Assembly: GCA_001805965.1 (NCBI GenBank)
Contig: MHHG01000029.1
Coordinates: 4,371 to 53,176, forward strand
DNA: 48,806 nucleotides
DNA from: Omnitrophica WOR_2 bacterium RIFOXYA2_FULL_38_17
GTDB lineage: Bacteria > Omnitrophota > Gorgyraeia > Zapsychrales > Zapsychraceae
Reading direction: 5' to 3'
The notes beneath the pieces are model-generated. The model had not been told where the DNA came from, did no database searches, and saw nothing but the letters and a program-made list of their open reading frames with translations. Of this stretch, positions 8,254 to 16,338 are shown one piece after another. Numbering within the stretch: position 1 is the first letter of the stretch; each line of letters begins with the position of its first letter. The position numbers were made by a program, and so were the translations under genes.

Positions 8254-9267
8254 TCAGCTCTTCAAACTACTTAGAACTGATTTTGGCCAATCAGATTTAT
8301 CAAGACCATATTGCGATAAAAATGCATATACACATCTTTCTATTCCGAACGCAAAGCATGCTGTGTGGGCGACCTTACCATTAACTTTTATATTGAACGA
8401 CTTTCCAAAAAAATCTTTATAATAATTCAATGAGGCGATAGCCAATTTACTTTCATTGAAGGGTAAAGTGGCTTTTAACTCATATTTGAGTTCAAAAAAT
8501 TCCAGAAAATCATCAGATTCAACCCTGGATTGCTTTATGACAAAAGGATCGTCGCCCATAGCTATCAGGCTGTCTAAACCCCATACTCTTAGCAAATTTT
8601 TAGCACAAAGAAAAGCCTCCTTTATAAAAGCACGCGCTTCTTTGGGAGTACCGATACAAACAATCTCTCTCATTGTAAAATCCCTTAACCGTCCTAATGA
8701 ATATTCTGAAGATTCCGGCTCAAATCGAGAGCATTTGCTGGCACCACCAACGATGATCTTTTCCTCAGGCAAAATCAAATCGGTATTTTGCAATTTGCAA
8801 TATTCATGCAGGCATGTAGCAGGAGAGATCACAAAATCAGTATCCACATCATCTTCCATGGAGATCTTATTTTCTGCATCTTTGTTTCTTTCAATAAACG
8901 ATCCAACAATATCAGCATCATTTTTTATGTGAGAAACAAAATTCAAATGGGAAACAAAGTTTAAGATTTCCGGAGCTCGACGCACATAATCTATTTTTTT
9001 TATAGATTTTACTGAAATAAGGGAAGGGTACAGATATTCAGTGGCACCTAATCCAAATCCGGATTCTTTTATGCTGTTGCTAAAGTAATCAAACAGCTCT
9101 AAGGCTATCCCGCCAAATCCGTATACTCCGTTTTCCAGTTTAAAGACATCACCCGCTTCTAATAAATCAGGGAGCACGTCCTTATTTGTCTTTGAAGGAA
9201 TAACGTTTTTGAACAAAACCTCATGGCTACGTTTTTTCATTATAAAATTAATTTGTTTGTAAAACAT
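8254..9267 (-). CDS. Class II synthetase-like amino acid:carrier protein ligase homologue
   Basis: 337 residues resembling stand-alone seryl-tRNA-synthetase-like ligases that load amino acids onto phosphopantetheine carrier proteins. Motif 2 is R-L-R-D-F-T-M-R-E-I-V (193-203), motif 3 is F-A-F-G-I-E-R-C-V-Y-A-F (305-316), followed by the family's W-P near 327. C152 (P-A-T-C), E201 and C304 sit where the zinc ligands of the family are found. The tRNA-binding coiled-coil arm of SerRS is absent. No carrier protein gene was seen in the window, so the acceptor is unknown; it may lie elsewhere or be a peptide. It overlaps no neighbour and is 49 bp after the rSAM gene 9317-10465 on the same strand, so both may be co-transcribed. 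Confidence 0.75.
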   Translation of the reverse strand: MFYKQINFIMKKRSHEVLFKNVIPSKTNKDVLPDLLEAGDVFKLENGVYGFGGIALELFDYFSNSIKESGFGLGATEYLYPSLISVKSIKKIDYVRRAPEILNFVSHLNFVSHIKNDADIVGSFIERNKDAENKISMEDDVDTDFVISPATCLHEYCKLQNTDLILPEEKIIVGGASKCSRFEPESSEYSLGRLRDFTMREIVCIGTPKEARAFIKEAFLCAKNLLRVWGLDSLIAMGDDPFVIKQSRVESDDFLEFFELKYELKATLPFNESKLAIASLNYYKDFFGKSFNIKVNGKVAHTACFAFGIERCVYAFLSQYGLDKSDWPKSVLSSLKS

Positions 9268-9316
9268 TAGTTAACGGGTCTTAACATCATGCTTCTTAGA
9301 GCGCCTCTTTTAATGC

Positions 9317-10465
9317 CTAGACTGAACGCAAAAAAGGCGGTATCAAATCATCCGAAAAATCATTATTTTCAGAATATTTCTGTTTTAATCTCTCATAGCT
9401 TTTTAATACATAATCACTGGACAACAGATACATATCAAGAGCATTCTCGATATCTTCCTTATTCAAAAAGGTATTGTTTTCAGTAAAAGAGCAACATGCC
9501 ATTTTGGAAAATATTGGCGCCAATGGATGATTCTTATTTCTTAAATCGAACTGCGTAAAAATATTGTAATCAGCCAGTTTTCGCATTTTTTCAAAATCTA
9601 TATGTACAGAATCATTTACTATCGACCCTACACAAAAAAGGTCTTTCCAGTATTTTTGTTCAGAAAAACTATGTTCACAAATGTAAATATTCCCATCCGG
9701 ATGGAGCATAGGTTGCGTTCCATAACCGCAAGAGAAATCTTCCATAACCAGGTCTTCGGCTTTTTTTCTCCAGAGAGCATCAATTGGAGCTATTTCTATT
9801 GGCTGTTTCCTTGAGCGCCTTATTATATAAAGCTGAAGTATTTTCTTGAATTCATTTAAGTAAACATCCACATCACTTTTTGCCCATTTAACTTTTATAT
9901 GAGCTGGATTAGGATAGACATTATAAAAACCCTCTTCAAAAAGAAAGTTTACGTTAGCAAATAGATCTTTGACATTATCAGGGGTCACTGTCATTTTAAT
10001 CTGAGGGGGACAACCCATAAATTCCCTGAACTTTTGCATATTTCCCCAAATAATATCAAAAGAATCACCGCCCTGTTTAAATTTTCTTCCCGCATTACTT
10101 GTCCTGTCTCCATCTAAACTAATAGACACGCTCAGATTTTGTTCTTTAGAAAATCTCAGCATTTCTTCTGTTAAAATTGTTCCATTAACAGGAATTGTAT
10201 GAATTTGACTTTTCTTATCACGATTTTGTTCCCGGAAGAACGGAATAGACATTTGCAATAGATCAAGCTCAAGAAATGGTTCACCTCCAAAAAAATCGAG
10301 CTCCCGATAATCCGTATGGCAATTTTGCTCAAGAAACCACTTTATGAAAATAGATATTTGTTTAGTGGACAATCTTGCTTCATCTTTTGTAGAAACAAAG
10401 CAGTAAGAACAGCTTAAATTGCATCGGTTAGACAGAAATAGAAGAACTTTATTAATACTTACCAT
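9317..10465 (-). CDS. Radical SAM enzyme with short SPASM-like tail (paralogue 1 of 4)
   Basis: 382 residues. rSAM motif C15-N-L-S-C19-S-Y-C22-F, GGEP at 60-63 in F-F-G-G-E-P-F-L-E, then N-G-T-I-L, S-L-D-G-D-R, G-R-K-F-K-Q-G-G-D-S-F. The tail has F-S-C-G-Y-G followed by a D-G-N-I-Y-I-C turn and M-A-C-C-S-F, a reduced SPASM or twitch arrangement. It is a close relative of the genes at 12138, 16339 and 23235 and is the only one of the four on the minus strand. It is expressed from the divergent promoter at 10514-10541. Such enzymes often modify peptides; the substrate is unknown. Confidence 0.85.
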   Translation of the reverse strand: MVSINKVLLFLSNRCNLSCSYCFVSTKDEARLSTKQISIFIKWFLEQNCHTDYRELDFFGGEPFLELDLLQMSIPFFREQNRDKKSQIHTIPVNGTILTEEMLRFSKEQNLSVSISLDGDRTSNAGRKFKQGGDSFDIIWGNMQKFREFMGCPPQIKMTVTPDNVKDLFANVNFLFEEGFYNVYPNPAHIKVKWAKSDVDVYLNEFKKILQLYIIRRSRKQPIEIAPIDALWRKKAEDLVMEDFSCGYGTQPMLHPDGNIYICEHSFSEQKYWKDLFCVGSIVNDSVHIDFEKMRKLADYNIFTQFDLRNKNHPLAPIFSKMACCSFTENNTFLNKEDIENALDMYLLSSDYVLKSYERLKQKYSENNDFSDDLIPPFLRSV

Positions 10466-10478
10466 AATGGAGCTACCA

Positions 10479-10523
10479 ATAATTTGTTTTTGTCATTTCT
10501 TAAAAGTTACGACATTATAACAT
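10479..10523 (+). repeat. Direct repeat, copy 1, in the divergent intergenic region
   Basis: A 45-base segment beginning ATAATTTGTTTTTGTC and ending TATAACAT recurs at 10598-10641 with one gap and about eight mismatches. This copy covers the -10 of the minus-strand promoter. It may be a duplicated promoter or a paired operator. Confidence 0.6.
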
Positions 10524-10541
10524 ATTGCTAAAGATAGACAA
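10514..10541 (-). promoter_or_regulatory. Sigma70-type promoter with extended -10, for the minus-strand rSAM gene
   Basis: Read on the minus strand: -35 TTGTCT (10536-10541), 16-base spacer, extended -10 TGTTATAAT (TATAAT at 10514-10519). It lies 49-76 bases upstream of the ATG at 10465. This is the clearest promoter in the window and argues for a bacterial host. Confidence 0.65.
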
Positions 10542-10597
10542 TTTTTTATATTATTAAAGTTTTTTTGCAAAGATTACCGGCTAAATAGGAAAGAAGC

Positions 10598-10641
10598 ATA
10601 ATTTGTTTTGTCGTTTATTAAAATTGATGTTAGTATAACAT
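10598..10641 (+). repeat. Direct repeat, copy 2, in the divergent intergenic region
   Basis: This 44-base segment matches 10479-10523 in about 36 of 45 aligned positions, starting ATAATTTGTTTTGTC and ending TATAACAT. It lies about 80 bases before the first gene of the plus-strand cluster. Confidence 0.6.
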
Positions 10642-10708
10642 GTAATTTTATAGTACTTATAATATTAATAATAGTATTTTTATACCTTAATGTAGAATAA
10701 CATCAATT
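10622..10708. promoter_or_regulatory. 11-bp perfect inverted repeat upstream of the main cluster
   Basis: AATTGATGTTA (10622-10632) and its exact complement TAACATCAATT (10698-10708) flank 65 bases of very AT-rich DNA that includes a TATAAT at 10658-10663. The second arm ends 12 bases before the ATG at 10720. A protein-binding or loop-forming control site for the main cluster is plausible. The rest of the 254-base gap holds no gene that I can support. Confidence 0.45.
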
Positions 10709-10719
10709 GGAACTTTAAA

Positions 10720-12135
10720 ATGCTTCAAAGGAGAAAAAATCATAACATAGGAATATTCCTTCCACCTTCGCCACGGGGCCCAGGCATGATAAAATCGCCA
10801 GCCTTAGATGTTGCAATTATGATCTCAATATTAAAGAAGGCTGAAAATAATAATGTCAGGCTTTTTGATCTAAGAGCGAACATTATTGCTCAAGACTCTT
10901 TTTGGTTAAAAAGAGGGGTGGATTTAGGTGTTTTTAATGATTTTAAGCTATGTTTCAACCATGTTTTGTTAAAAAAATCACCCAAAATAGATCTAACAGT
11001 AAAGAAAATATTAAAAGAGGTATCTTTAGATAACCTCAATTTTGTCATTTTCTTTGTCAGTGTGATCGAACAATTTTCTCTGCAGTTCTTCACTTCAGCT
11101 CTTTGTATCGCTGCTCAATTAAAAACAAATGATCCTTCGATCAAGATAATCTTTGCCGGGAACTGCCCCAAAAGTCACATAAGGCAAATAATGCGTCGTT
11201 TTGAATTTTTGGATGCCTTTTTGGAAGACGGAAATGAATACGCAATATTGGAATACATTAAAAATCTTTCAACATCCAAAGCATTAAAAAGTGTCACTTA
11301 CAGAGATGGAAACAAGCTCATTCTTCCCAAAGCAAATTTAGCCTTGCAGCTCAATAAACCCGCTTTACCTGACTTTTCTCTTTTTGATCTTGAAAAGTAT
11401 AAATCACATGGGAAACTAGTATTCCCGTATGAACTAAGCCGAGGATGCGTAAACAATTGCTTTTTTTGTTATTACATTTATAAAGGCGGGAAAATCTATA
11501 AAAAGAATTATAAATATTCGGTCAAAGAGTTAATTTGCTTGAAAAATCAGTATAATGTTAGAAGGTTTCATTTTATTGATGCTGAAATAAATTTTGACAA
11601 TGAATATTTGAATAATTTCTGCAAAGAATTGGTAAGAGAAAAGGCCGAGATCTTGTGGAGTGCCCTAGCCATCCCGGCGAAATTAGATTTTGATTTGTTG
11701 AAATTGATGAGAGAATCAGGATGTGTCCAACTGCGTTTTGGCGTTGAATCCGGAGGTTCAGAATTGTTAAAAAACATCAATAAGAACACAACCTCTACTG
11801 AAATGTCGCAGGTTTTAAAAGATACACATAATGCCGGCATATACACCTATGTTACGTTAATTAATGGACTACCGATGGAAAAAGAAAATGACATTTTCGG
11901 GACCAAGAGCTTTTTGTATAAGAACAGAAAGTATATTGATTCGGCTACTATTTGTGATTACGGAGAGCTCGGACATTTTGGAATTAATGTCTTGGAAAAT
12001 TTACTAAAAACCGGGAAAAATATGCAGGCGTCACAAGAAATACGCTCAACGGGAAGGTTACTTCGTTCTTATGCAAAAAGGATTGGCCTTAACGAGATCG
12101 ATATCATCGATGATTTTTTAAGTAAAATAGATTGA
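10720..12135 (+). CDS. B12-binding-domain-type radical SAM protein (pair A, copy 1)
   Basis: 471 residues. The N-terminal 200 or so form a Rossmann-like domain of the cobalamin-binding/rSAM class, starting F-L-P-P-S-P-R-G-P-G; the DxHxxG base-off motif is not seen, so cobalamin binding is uncertain. The rSAM core has S-R-G-C243-V-N-N-C247-F-F-C250 and F-G-V-E-S-G, typical of the Elp3/MiaB-like group. It is first gene of the plus-strand cluster, with AAAGG just after the start region and none strongly before it. It shares a four-base ATGA-like overlap region with the next gene. It is a paralogue of the gene at 14944. Methylation or other radical chemistry is possible; substrate unknown. Confidence 0.8.
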   Translation: MLQRRKNHNIGIFLPPSPRGPGMIKSPALDVAIMISILKKAENNNVRLFDLRANIIAQDSFWLKRGVDLGVFNDFKLCFNHVLLKKSPKIDLTVKKILKEVSLDNLNFVIFFVSVIEQFSLQFFTSALCIAAQLKTNDPSIKIIFAGNCPKSHIRQIMRRFEFLDAFLEDGNEYAILEYIKNLSTSKALKSVTYRDGNKLILPKANLALQLNKPALPDFSLFDLEKYKSHGKLVFPYELSRGCVNNCFFCYYIYKGGKIYKKNYKYSVKELICLKNQYNVRRFHFIDAEINFDNEYLNNFCKELVREKAEILWSALAIPAKLDFDLLKLMRESGCVQLRFGVESGGSELLKNINKNTTSTEMSQVLKDTHNAGIYTYVTLINGLPMEKENDIFGTKSFLYKNRKYIDSATICDYGELGHFGINVLENLLKTGKNMQASQEIRSTGRLLRSYAKRIGLNEIDIIDDFLSKID

Positions 12136-12137
12136 AC

Positions 12138-13238
12138 ATGAATAACATCCCCAAAGCCACAATAGTTTTATCAAATCGCTGTAACCTGAATTGTTCTTAT
12201 TGCTTTGTAAGGCAGAATGTTGTGCCGTCTTTGAACGCAGGGCAAATAAAAGCTTTCATAAAATGGTTTATCGATCTTCCCTCAGACGGTGATTATAAGA
12301 AATTGAATTTCTTCGGAGGTGAACCTTTTTTAGAATTTGATCTATTAAAAGATGCAATTATATTTTTTAAAAAGAACAATACCGATAAAAAAAGTATCAT
12401 TGACACGATCCCTACAAATGGGACCATTTTATCGCAGGGGATATTAAACTTTGTGAAGGAGGAAGGCCTGCGTGTGTCCTTCAGCCTTGATGGCGATCGC
12501 ATAAACAACATGACAAGAACTTTTAAAGACGGCAAGACCTGCTTTGACCTTGTCTGGAACAATTTAAAAATGTTCAGTGATTTCATTGGAGAGCCCCCGC
12601 TGATAAAAATGACAATCTTGCCATCCAATGTTAAAGATCTTTATTCAAATGTAAAGTTTCTCGTAGAGCACGGATTTTATAAAACATGGCCTAATCCAGG
12701 GGTTTTTAAAGTGAAATGGGAGAGAGCTGATGTCGAGGCCTTTACCCGCGAGTATAAAAAGCTCCTGAAATTTTATTTAAAAAGAAGGCTTTCAGGGAAT
12801 CCGATCAATCTAGTTCCCGTTGATAATATTTTAAAGAGTGCCCTAAAGGGTGAATTGAAAGAGAATGACTTTTTTTGCGGACTGGGGGAAGAGCCAATCC
12901 TATCTTTTGACAGGAACATCTATACTTGCGACAGTGTTCTTTTAGAAGCAGACGATCTTGTAGGCCGGTTTAAGATTGGAGAAATGATAGGCAATAAGAT
13001 TAATATTGATTTCAATAAGATGCAACTTTTTCAAAAATACAGCATTTTTAAAGATCATGAACTGAGAAATAAGGATCACTTTTTAGCGCATCTTTTCAGA
13101 AGAAGGCCTTGTTTTGCGTTAGATGAAAATGGAAAACTTCTGAAGAATGAACACATTGAGAACATTTTAGAATTGCATTTAAAGATGTATGAATTATCTC
13201 TCGATCTGTTTAAGAAATATAGTCACCTTTTAAAATAA
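12138..13238 (+). CDS. Radical SAM enzyme with short SPASM-like tail (paralogue 2 of 4)
   Basis: About 366 residues. C15-N-L-N-C19-S-Y-C22-F motif, F-F-G-G-E-P-F-L-E, T-N-G-T-I-L and S-L-D-G-D-R-I-N-N match the genes at 9317, 16339 and 23235. The tail keeps F-F-C-G-L-G and N-I-Y-T-C but the last R-P-C-F-A-L has only one Cys. ATG 12138 is chosen; TTG 12132 overlaps the upstream stop and is the alternative. It immediately follows a B12-type rSAM gene, an arrangement repeated at 14944/16339. This suggests the two rSAM types act in pairs on one substrate. Confidence 0.85.
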   Translation: MNNIPKATIVLSNRCNLNCSYCFVRQNVVPSLNAGQIKAFIKWFIDLPSDGDYKKLNFFGGEPFLEFDLLKDAIIFFKKNNTDKKSIIDTIPTNGTILSQGILNFVKEEGLRVSFSLDGDRINNMTRTFKDGKTCFDLVWNNLKMFSDFIGEPPLIKMTILPSNVKDLYSNVKFLVEHGFYKTWPNPGVFKVKWERADVEAFTREYKKLLKFYLKRRLSGNPINLVPVDNILKSALKGELKENDFFCGLGEEPILSFDRNIYTCDSVLLEADDLVGRFKIGEMIGNKINIDFNKMQLFQKYSIFKDHELRNKDHFLAHLFRRRPCFALDENGKLLKNEHIENILELHLKMYELSLDLFKKYSHLLK

Positions 13239-13241
13239 ATT

Positions 13242-14942
13242 ATGCTAAGGATATTTGGTATTTATAATTCTGTGGATCGCGATATTTCTTCTTCGCTTAA
13301 GATCGCTGAAGAGATGAGCTTTTTCCCTAATAAAACCAGCGAATTTACACAGCTTAATACCTTTAATTTTAAGAATATATCTTTAGTTTATGAATCGCTT
13401 AGATCTGACGATTCTAAGCGATATTTTTTTGTTTCCGATAATAAGGATCAGGCATGCTTTGTCATAGGAAATGTTTTTGCTTACGAAGAACAAAGCCTGG
13501 AGGTTTTATCTAAAAACGACCTCGCAGAATTCATTATCGAAAAATACAAAAAATGCGGTTTAAACTTTTTTGAACATCTCAGAGGGGAATTCAATGTCAT
13601 TCTAATAGACAAAGAAAAACTATTTATCATTAACGATAAGCTGGGCTTATCCTCAATGTATGTCTATCGCGCTGGAGATGAGACATTCTTCTGCAGCGAA
13701 GCGGAACCAATAATATGGCTAGATAGGAACAATCGTCTGGATCACACATCTATTGCTGAATTCTTGATTTATGGATTTATCCCTGACGGAAAGACATTTG
13801 TTAAAGATCTTAAAAATCAAGCCCCTGGCACGATCCTTACAGTGAGTAAAAAGAAGGTTTCTTCAAAAAAGTATTCAGCATCCAAGAAGTTCTTAAATAT
13901 TAATGCCCTTTCCATTAAAAAAAGGGCGGAATTTGTTAAGGGTCTATTCTCGGATGCTGTTAAAATAAGGCTCCCTCATGAGGGCGCTATTGTGCAGGAA
14001 TTAACAGGCGGCTGGGATACACGTTTTGTCCTGGCAACTCTATTATCGTTCGGAAAGACGCCTCTAGCCGTTACAGAAAACACTTCAAATAATGATCTGG
14101 TTTTAGCGAAGCATATTGCGAAAAAGAACAAAGTAGCACATTACATTATTGATAATCAGCGGGGCAGTTTAGACAGGGTTTTTGATCAAAAGCTTAGATT
14201 AGAAAAAAGATCTTTTTTTTCTGGTTCAAAAAACATGTCTTTACTGTCAAAAGATGTAAAAGATACTGCCCTCAAAGAAATTCTTTTGTCAAAAAAGTTC
14301 ACAGGCTTGTTCGGCTCAGAGATATTTGGCTTTATGTCAGATACCTTTTTCAAGGTTTTCAATAAAGATTTTCATCTTGAAGCAAAACTGAGCTTCAAAG
14401 ATCCTTTTTTAAAAAAAATAAAGACAGCGAAACAGCTTAAATATGAAGATAAAGGTGCGTCCAACAATATTTTCCATCTTTTTTTAACACAATTTATCCG
14501 AAGCTATTGGAATATATATATGAACATGCAAAGAGACAGAATATTTGATTTTTTCTCGCTGCATCCTTTTACCGATTCAACAATTGTTGCTGCAATGGGC
14601 TCCCTTGAATACAAAAGCAATATGAAGTATAAATTATATACAGCCATGTTTAAACAGTACTATGAAGAATTCTTAAAGGAGCCATATACCTTTGAATATC
14701 ATCGAAAGCGTAATGGATGCGAGGATTTATGGGATATAGGATTTGAGAAAGAAAAGAGAGAATTCCGCAAAAGAGCTTTAAGCGATAAAAATTTTTCTAA
14801 ATTTCTGTCAGGCCAGAACATAATGAAAGAGAAAATATTCGACCATGAGAACTTGAAAAAATTATACTGCCTGTTTAACTGGTTAAATACATATAGACCC
14901 GTTCTAAAACATGGGACAGATCCAACTTTATTGGAAAATTAG
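13242..14942 (+). CDS. Asparagine-synthetase-like amide ligase without glutaminase Cys (copy 1)
   Basis: 566 residues. The N-terminal domain has the class II amidotransferase fold (H-L-R-G-E-F-N-V-I-L-I-D, D-K-L-G-L-S-S-M-Y-V) but begins M-L-R-I-F-G-I, so the catalytic Cys at position 2 is missing and glutamine hydrolysis is unlikely. The ATP-pyrophosphatase loop is L254-T-G-G-W-D-T-R261, a variant of SGGxDS. Proteins of this build include lasso peptide cyclases and beta-lactam synthetases, which form amide bonds after adenylating a carboxylate, and also sugar-acid amidotransferase-like proteins of capsule loci. Substrate is unknown. It sits between two B12-rSAM/SPASM-rSAM pairs, and its paralogue at 39694 is also flanked by duplicated rSAM genes. 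Confidence 0.8.
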   Translation: MLRIFGIYNSVDRDISSSLKIAEEMSFFPNKTSEFTQLNTFNFKNISLVYESLRSDDSKRYFFVSDNKDQACFVIGNVFAYEEQSLEVLSKNDLAEFIIEKYKKCGLNFFEHLRGEFNVILIDKEKLFIINDKLGLSSMYVYRAGDETFFCSEAEPIIWLDRNNRLDHTSIAEFLIYGFIPDGKTFVKDLKNQAPGTILTVSKKKVSSKKYSASKKFLNINALSIKKRAEFVKGLFSDAVKIRLPHEGAIVQELTGGWDTRFVLATLLSFGKTPLAVTENTSNNDLVLAKHIAKKNKVAHYIIDNQRGSLDRVFDQKLRLEKRSFFSGSKNMSLLSKDVKDTALKEILLSKKFTGLFGSEIFGFMSDTFFKVFNKDFHLEAKLSFKDPFLKKIKTAKQLKYEDKGASNNIFHLFLTQFIRSYWNIYMNMQRDRIFDFFSLHPFTDSTIVAAMGSLEYKSNMKYKLYTAMFKQYYEEFLKEPYTFEYHRKRNGCEDLWDIGFEKEKREFRKRALSDKNFSKFLSGQNIMKEKIFDHENLKKLYCLFNWLNTYRPVLKHGTDPTLLEN

Positions 14943-14943
14943 C

Positions 14944-16338
14944 ATGAGAATAAAAACAATTTTACTTCCGAGAAGAGCAATTTCCAGGCCTATTCCTTAT
15001 TGGGATATAGGCTCTATTGCGGCAAATGTAAAAAGCAAATGCCAAGAATTTAAATTGATAGATTTGGAAACTGCAAACTATTATACAAGAAAATATAATG
15101 ATTTTTTGGAAGAATTCAAACCATTTGAAGTATTAAAAAAAGAGAACCGCGGCTTTATCCATTCGGTCGTAAAAGATATTGGCAATATAAAATTCGATAT
15201 CTTCTATTTCTATATTGATTGGTGGAATGAAACCCTTCCGCTGGCGATAGCAGTGGCAAATCAAATCAAGAAATTAAATAAAAAGGCCAGGATCTTATTA
15301 AGCGGTCCTTACCTGAACAGTTATGGAAAAGAGATATTAGATAAATTCAAATTTATTGATTATATTGCTGTTTCAGAGATCGAGCCTGTCTTTAATAAGC
15401 TACTGGACAATTCTGTGTGTTCCTCAGAAATACCTAATATCGTTTATTTTGATAGAAATAATAACAAAGTAGCTGAAACGAAAAAGATCATTACAGATAT
15501 AAATGAGCTACTATTTCCTGAATTTGATTCGTTTTTTAAAACCAAGCAGCCTGCTGCGAAAATACTGCCTTTCAGGTTAAGCAGGGGATGTAAGTACAGA
15601 TGTTTTTTCTGTGCCTGCTTGTCAGCTGAGCAATTAAGATATTATAGGAATATTGATGTTGTGGTAAAACATCTTAAACAGTACAATAAAAAATATAATA
15701 TTAATAATTTCTATTTCGAGGATGATGCCTTAAATTTTAACAATGACTACCTGGAAGAATTCCTCAATAAATTAATCCAGGCAAAGCTAAACATAAAATG
15801 GTCGGCTTATTTTATAGCAAAAGACTTGCCTTTGGCTATTATTGAGAAGATCAGGAAAGCTGGATGTGTTCATATAAGATGGGGGATAGAATCGGTACAT
15901 CCTTCTATTGCCAGTAAGATCGCTAAAGATATTTCTATCCTGGAAGCAGAAAAGATCTTAAGCGATACAGCAAAGATTGGGATATCCAATCAAATATCGC
16001 TTATCGTAGGCTTTCCGCATGAAAATAATATCAGCATTAAACATATGAAGAGTTTTATTGTTAAAAACAAGCAGTCCCTAAAGATTGTTAATGCTTATAC
16101 TTTCAAGCCAAGGGCCGGCACATTAGCTTATAAACATCCTGAGCGTTATGGGATCAATATTTTAAAGGACAATGCTGTTTTTAAGAAAGATGTGGTTCCT
16201 TTTGATGAAACAAACGGGCTGATATGGAGAAACAAGCGGGCGGCCCAACAATTATTCTTGAAAGTAATTAATGGGGTTATCCAGGATAATCAGTTGCTCA
16301 ATATCGATCCAAGGGAACATTTTAAACAAATTATTTAA
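14944..16338 (+). CDS. B12-binding-domain-type radical SAM protein (pair A, copy 2)
   Basis: About 464 residues from ATG 14944, one base after the previous stop; a further upstream in-frame ATG at 14911 would overlap that gene by 32 bases and is less likely. The N-terminal Rossmann-like domain shows L-L-S-G-P-Y-L and V-S-E-I-E-P, as in cobalamin-type rSAM proteins, but I see no DxHxxG. The core motif is S-R-G-C216-K-Y-R-C220-F-F-C223, then F-E-D-D-A-L-N-F and W-G-I-E-S. It resembles the gene at 10720 throughout the barrel. The next gene starts directly after its stop. Confidence 0.8.
   Translation: MRIKTILLPRRAISRPIPYWDIGSIAANVKSKCQEFKLIDLETANYYTRKYNDFLEEFKPFEVLKKENRGFIHSVVKDIGNIKFDIFYFYIDWWNETLPLAIAVANQIKKLNKKARILLSGPYLNSYGKEILDKFKFIDYIAVSEIEPVFNKLLDNSVCSSEIPNIVYFDRNNNKVAETKKIITDINELLFPEFDSFFKTKQPAAKILPFRLSRGCKYRCFFCACLSAEQLRYYRNIDVVVKHLKQYNKKYNINNFYFEDDALNFNNDYLEEFLNKLIQAKLNIKWSAYFIAKDLPLAIIEKIRKAGCVHIRWGIESVHPSIASKIAKDISILEAEKILSDTAKIGISNQISLIVGFPHENNISIKHMKSFIVKNKQSLKIVNAYTFKPRAGTLAYKHPERYGINILKDNAVFKKDVVPFDETNGLIWRNKRAAQQLFLKVINGVIQDNQLLNIDPREHFKQII

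Noticed and set aside
10467..10520. 17-codon ORF starting at ATG 10467
   Set aside because: No ribosome site, no coupling, and it overlaps the promoter elements of the minus-strand gene.
12293..12628. Minus-strand ORFs of 80-130 codons opposite the rSAM genes (here, 19727-20125, 22505-22867, 42285-42734 and others)
   Set aside because: All lie opposite genes with clear motifs; their sequences are Leu/Ser/Phe-rich complements of AT-rich codons.
13242..14942. Calling the AsnB-like proteins lasso peptide cyclases
   Set aside because: No lasso precursor, RRE protein or B2 leader peptidase is present, and the TGGWDTR loop differs; the fold resemblance is shared with sugar-modifying proteins.
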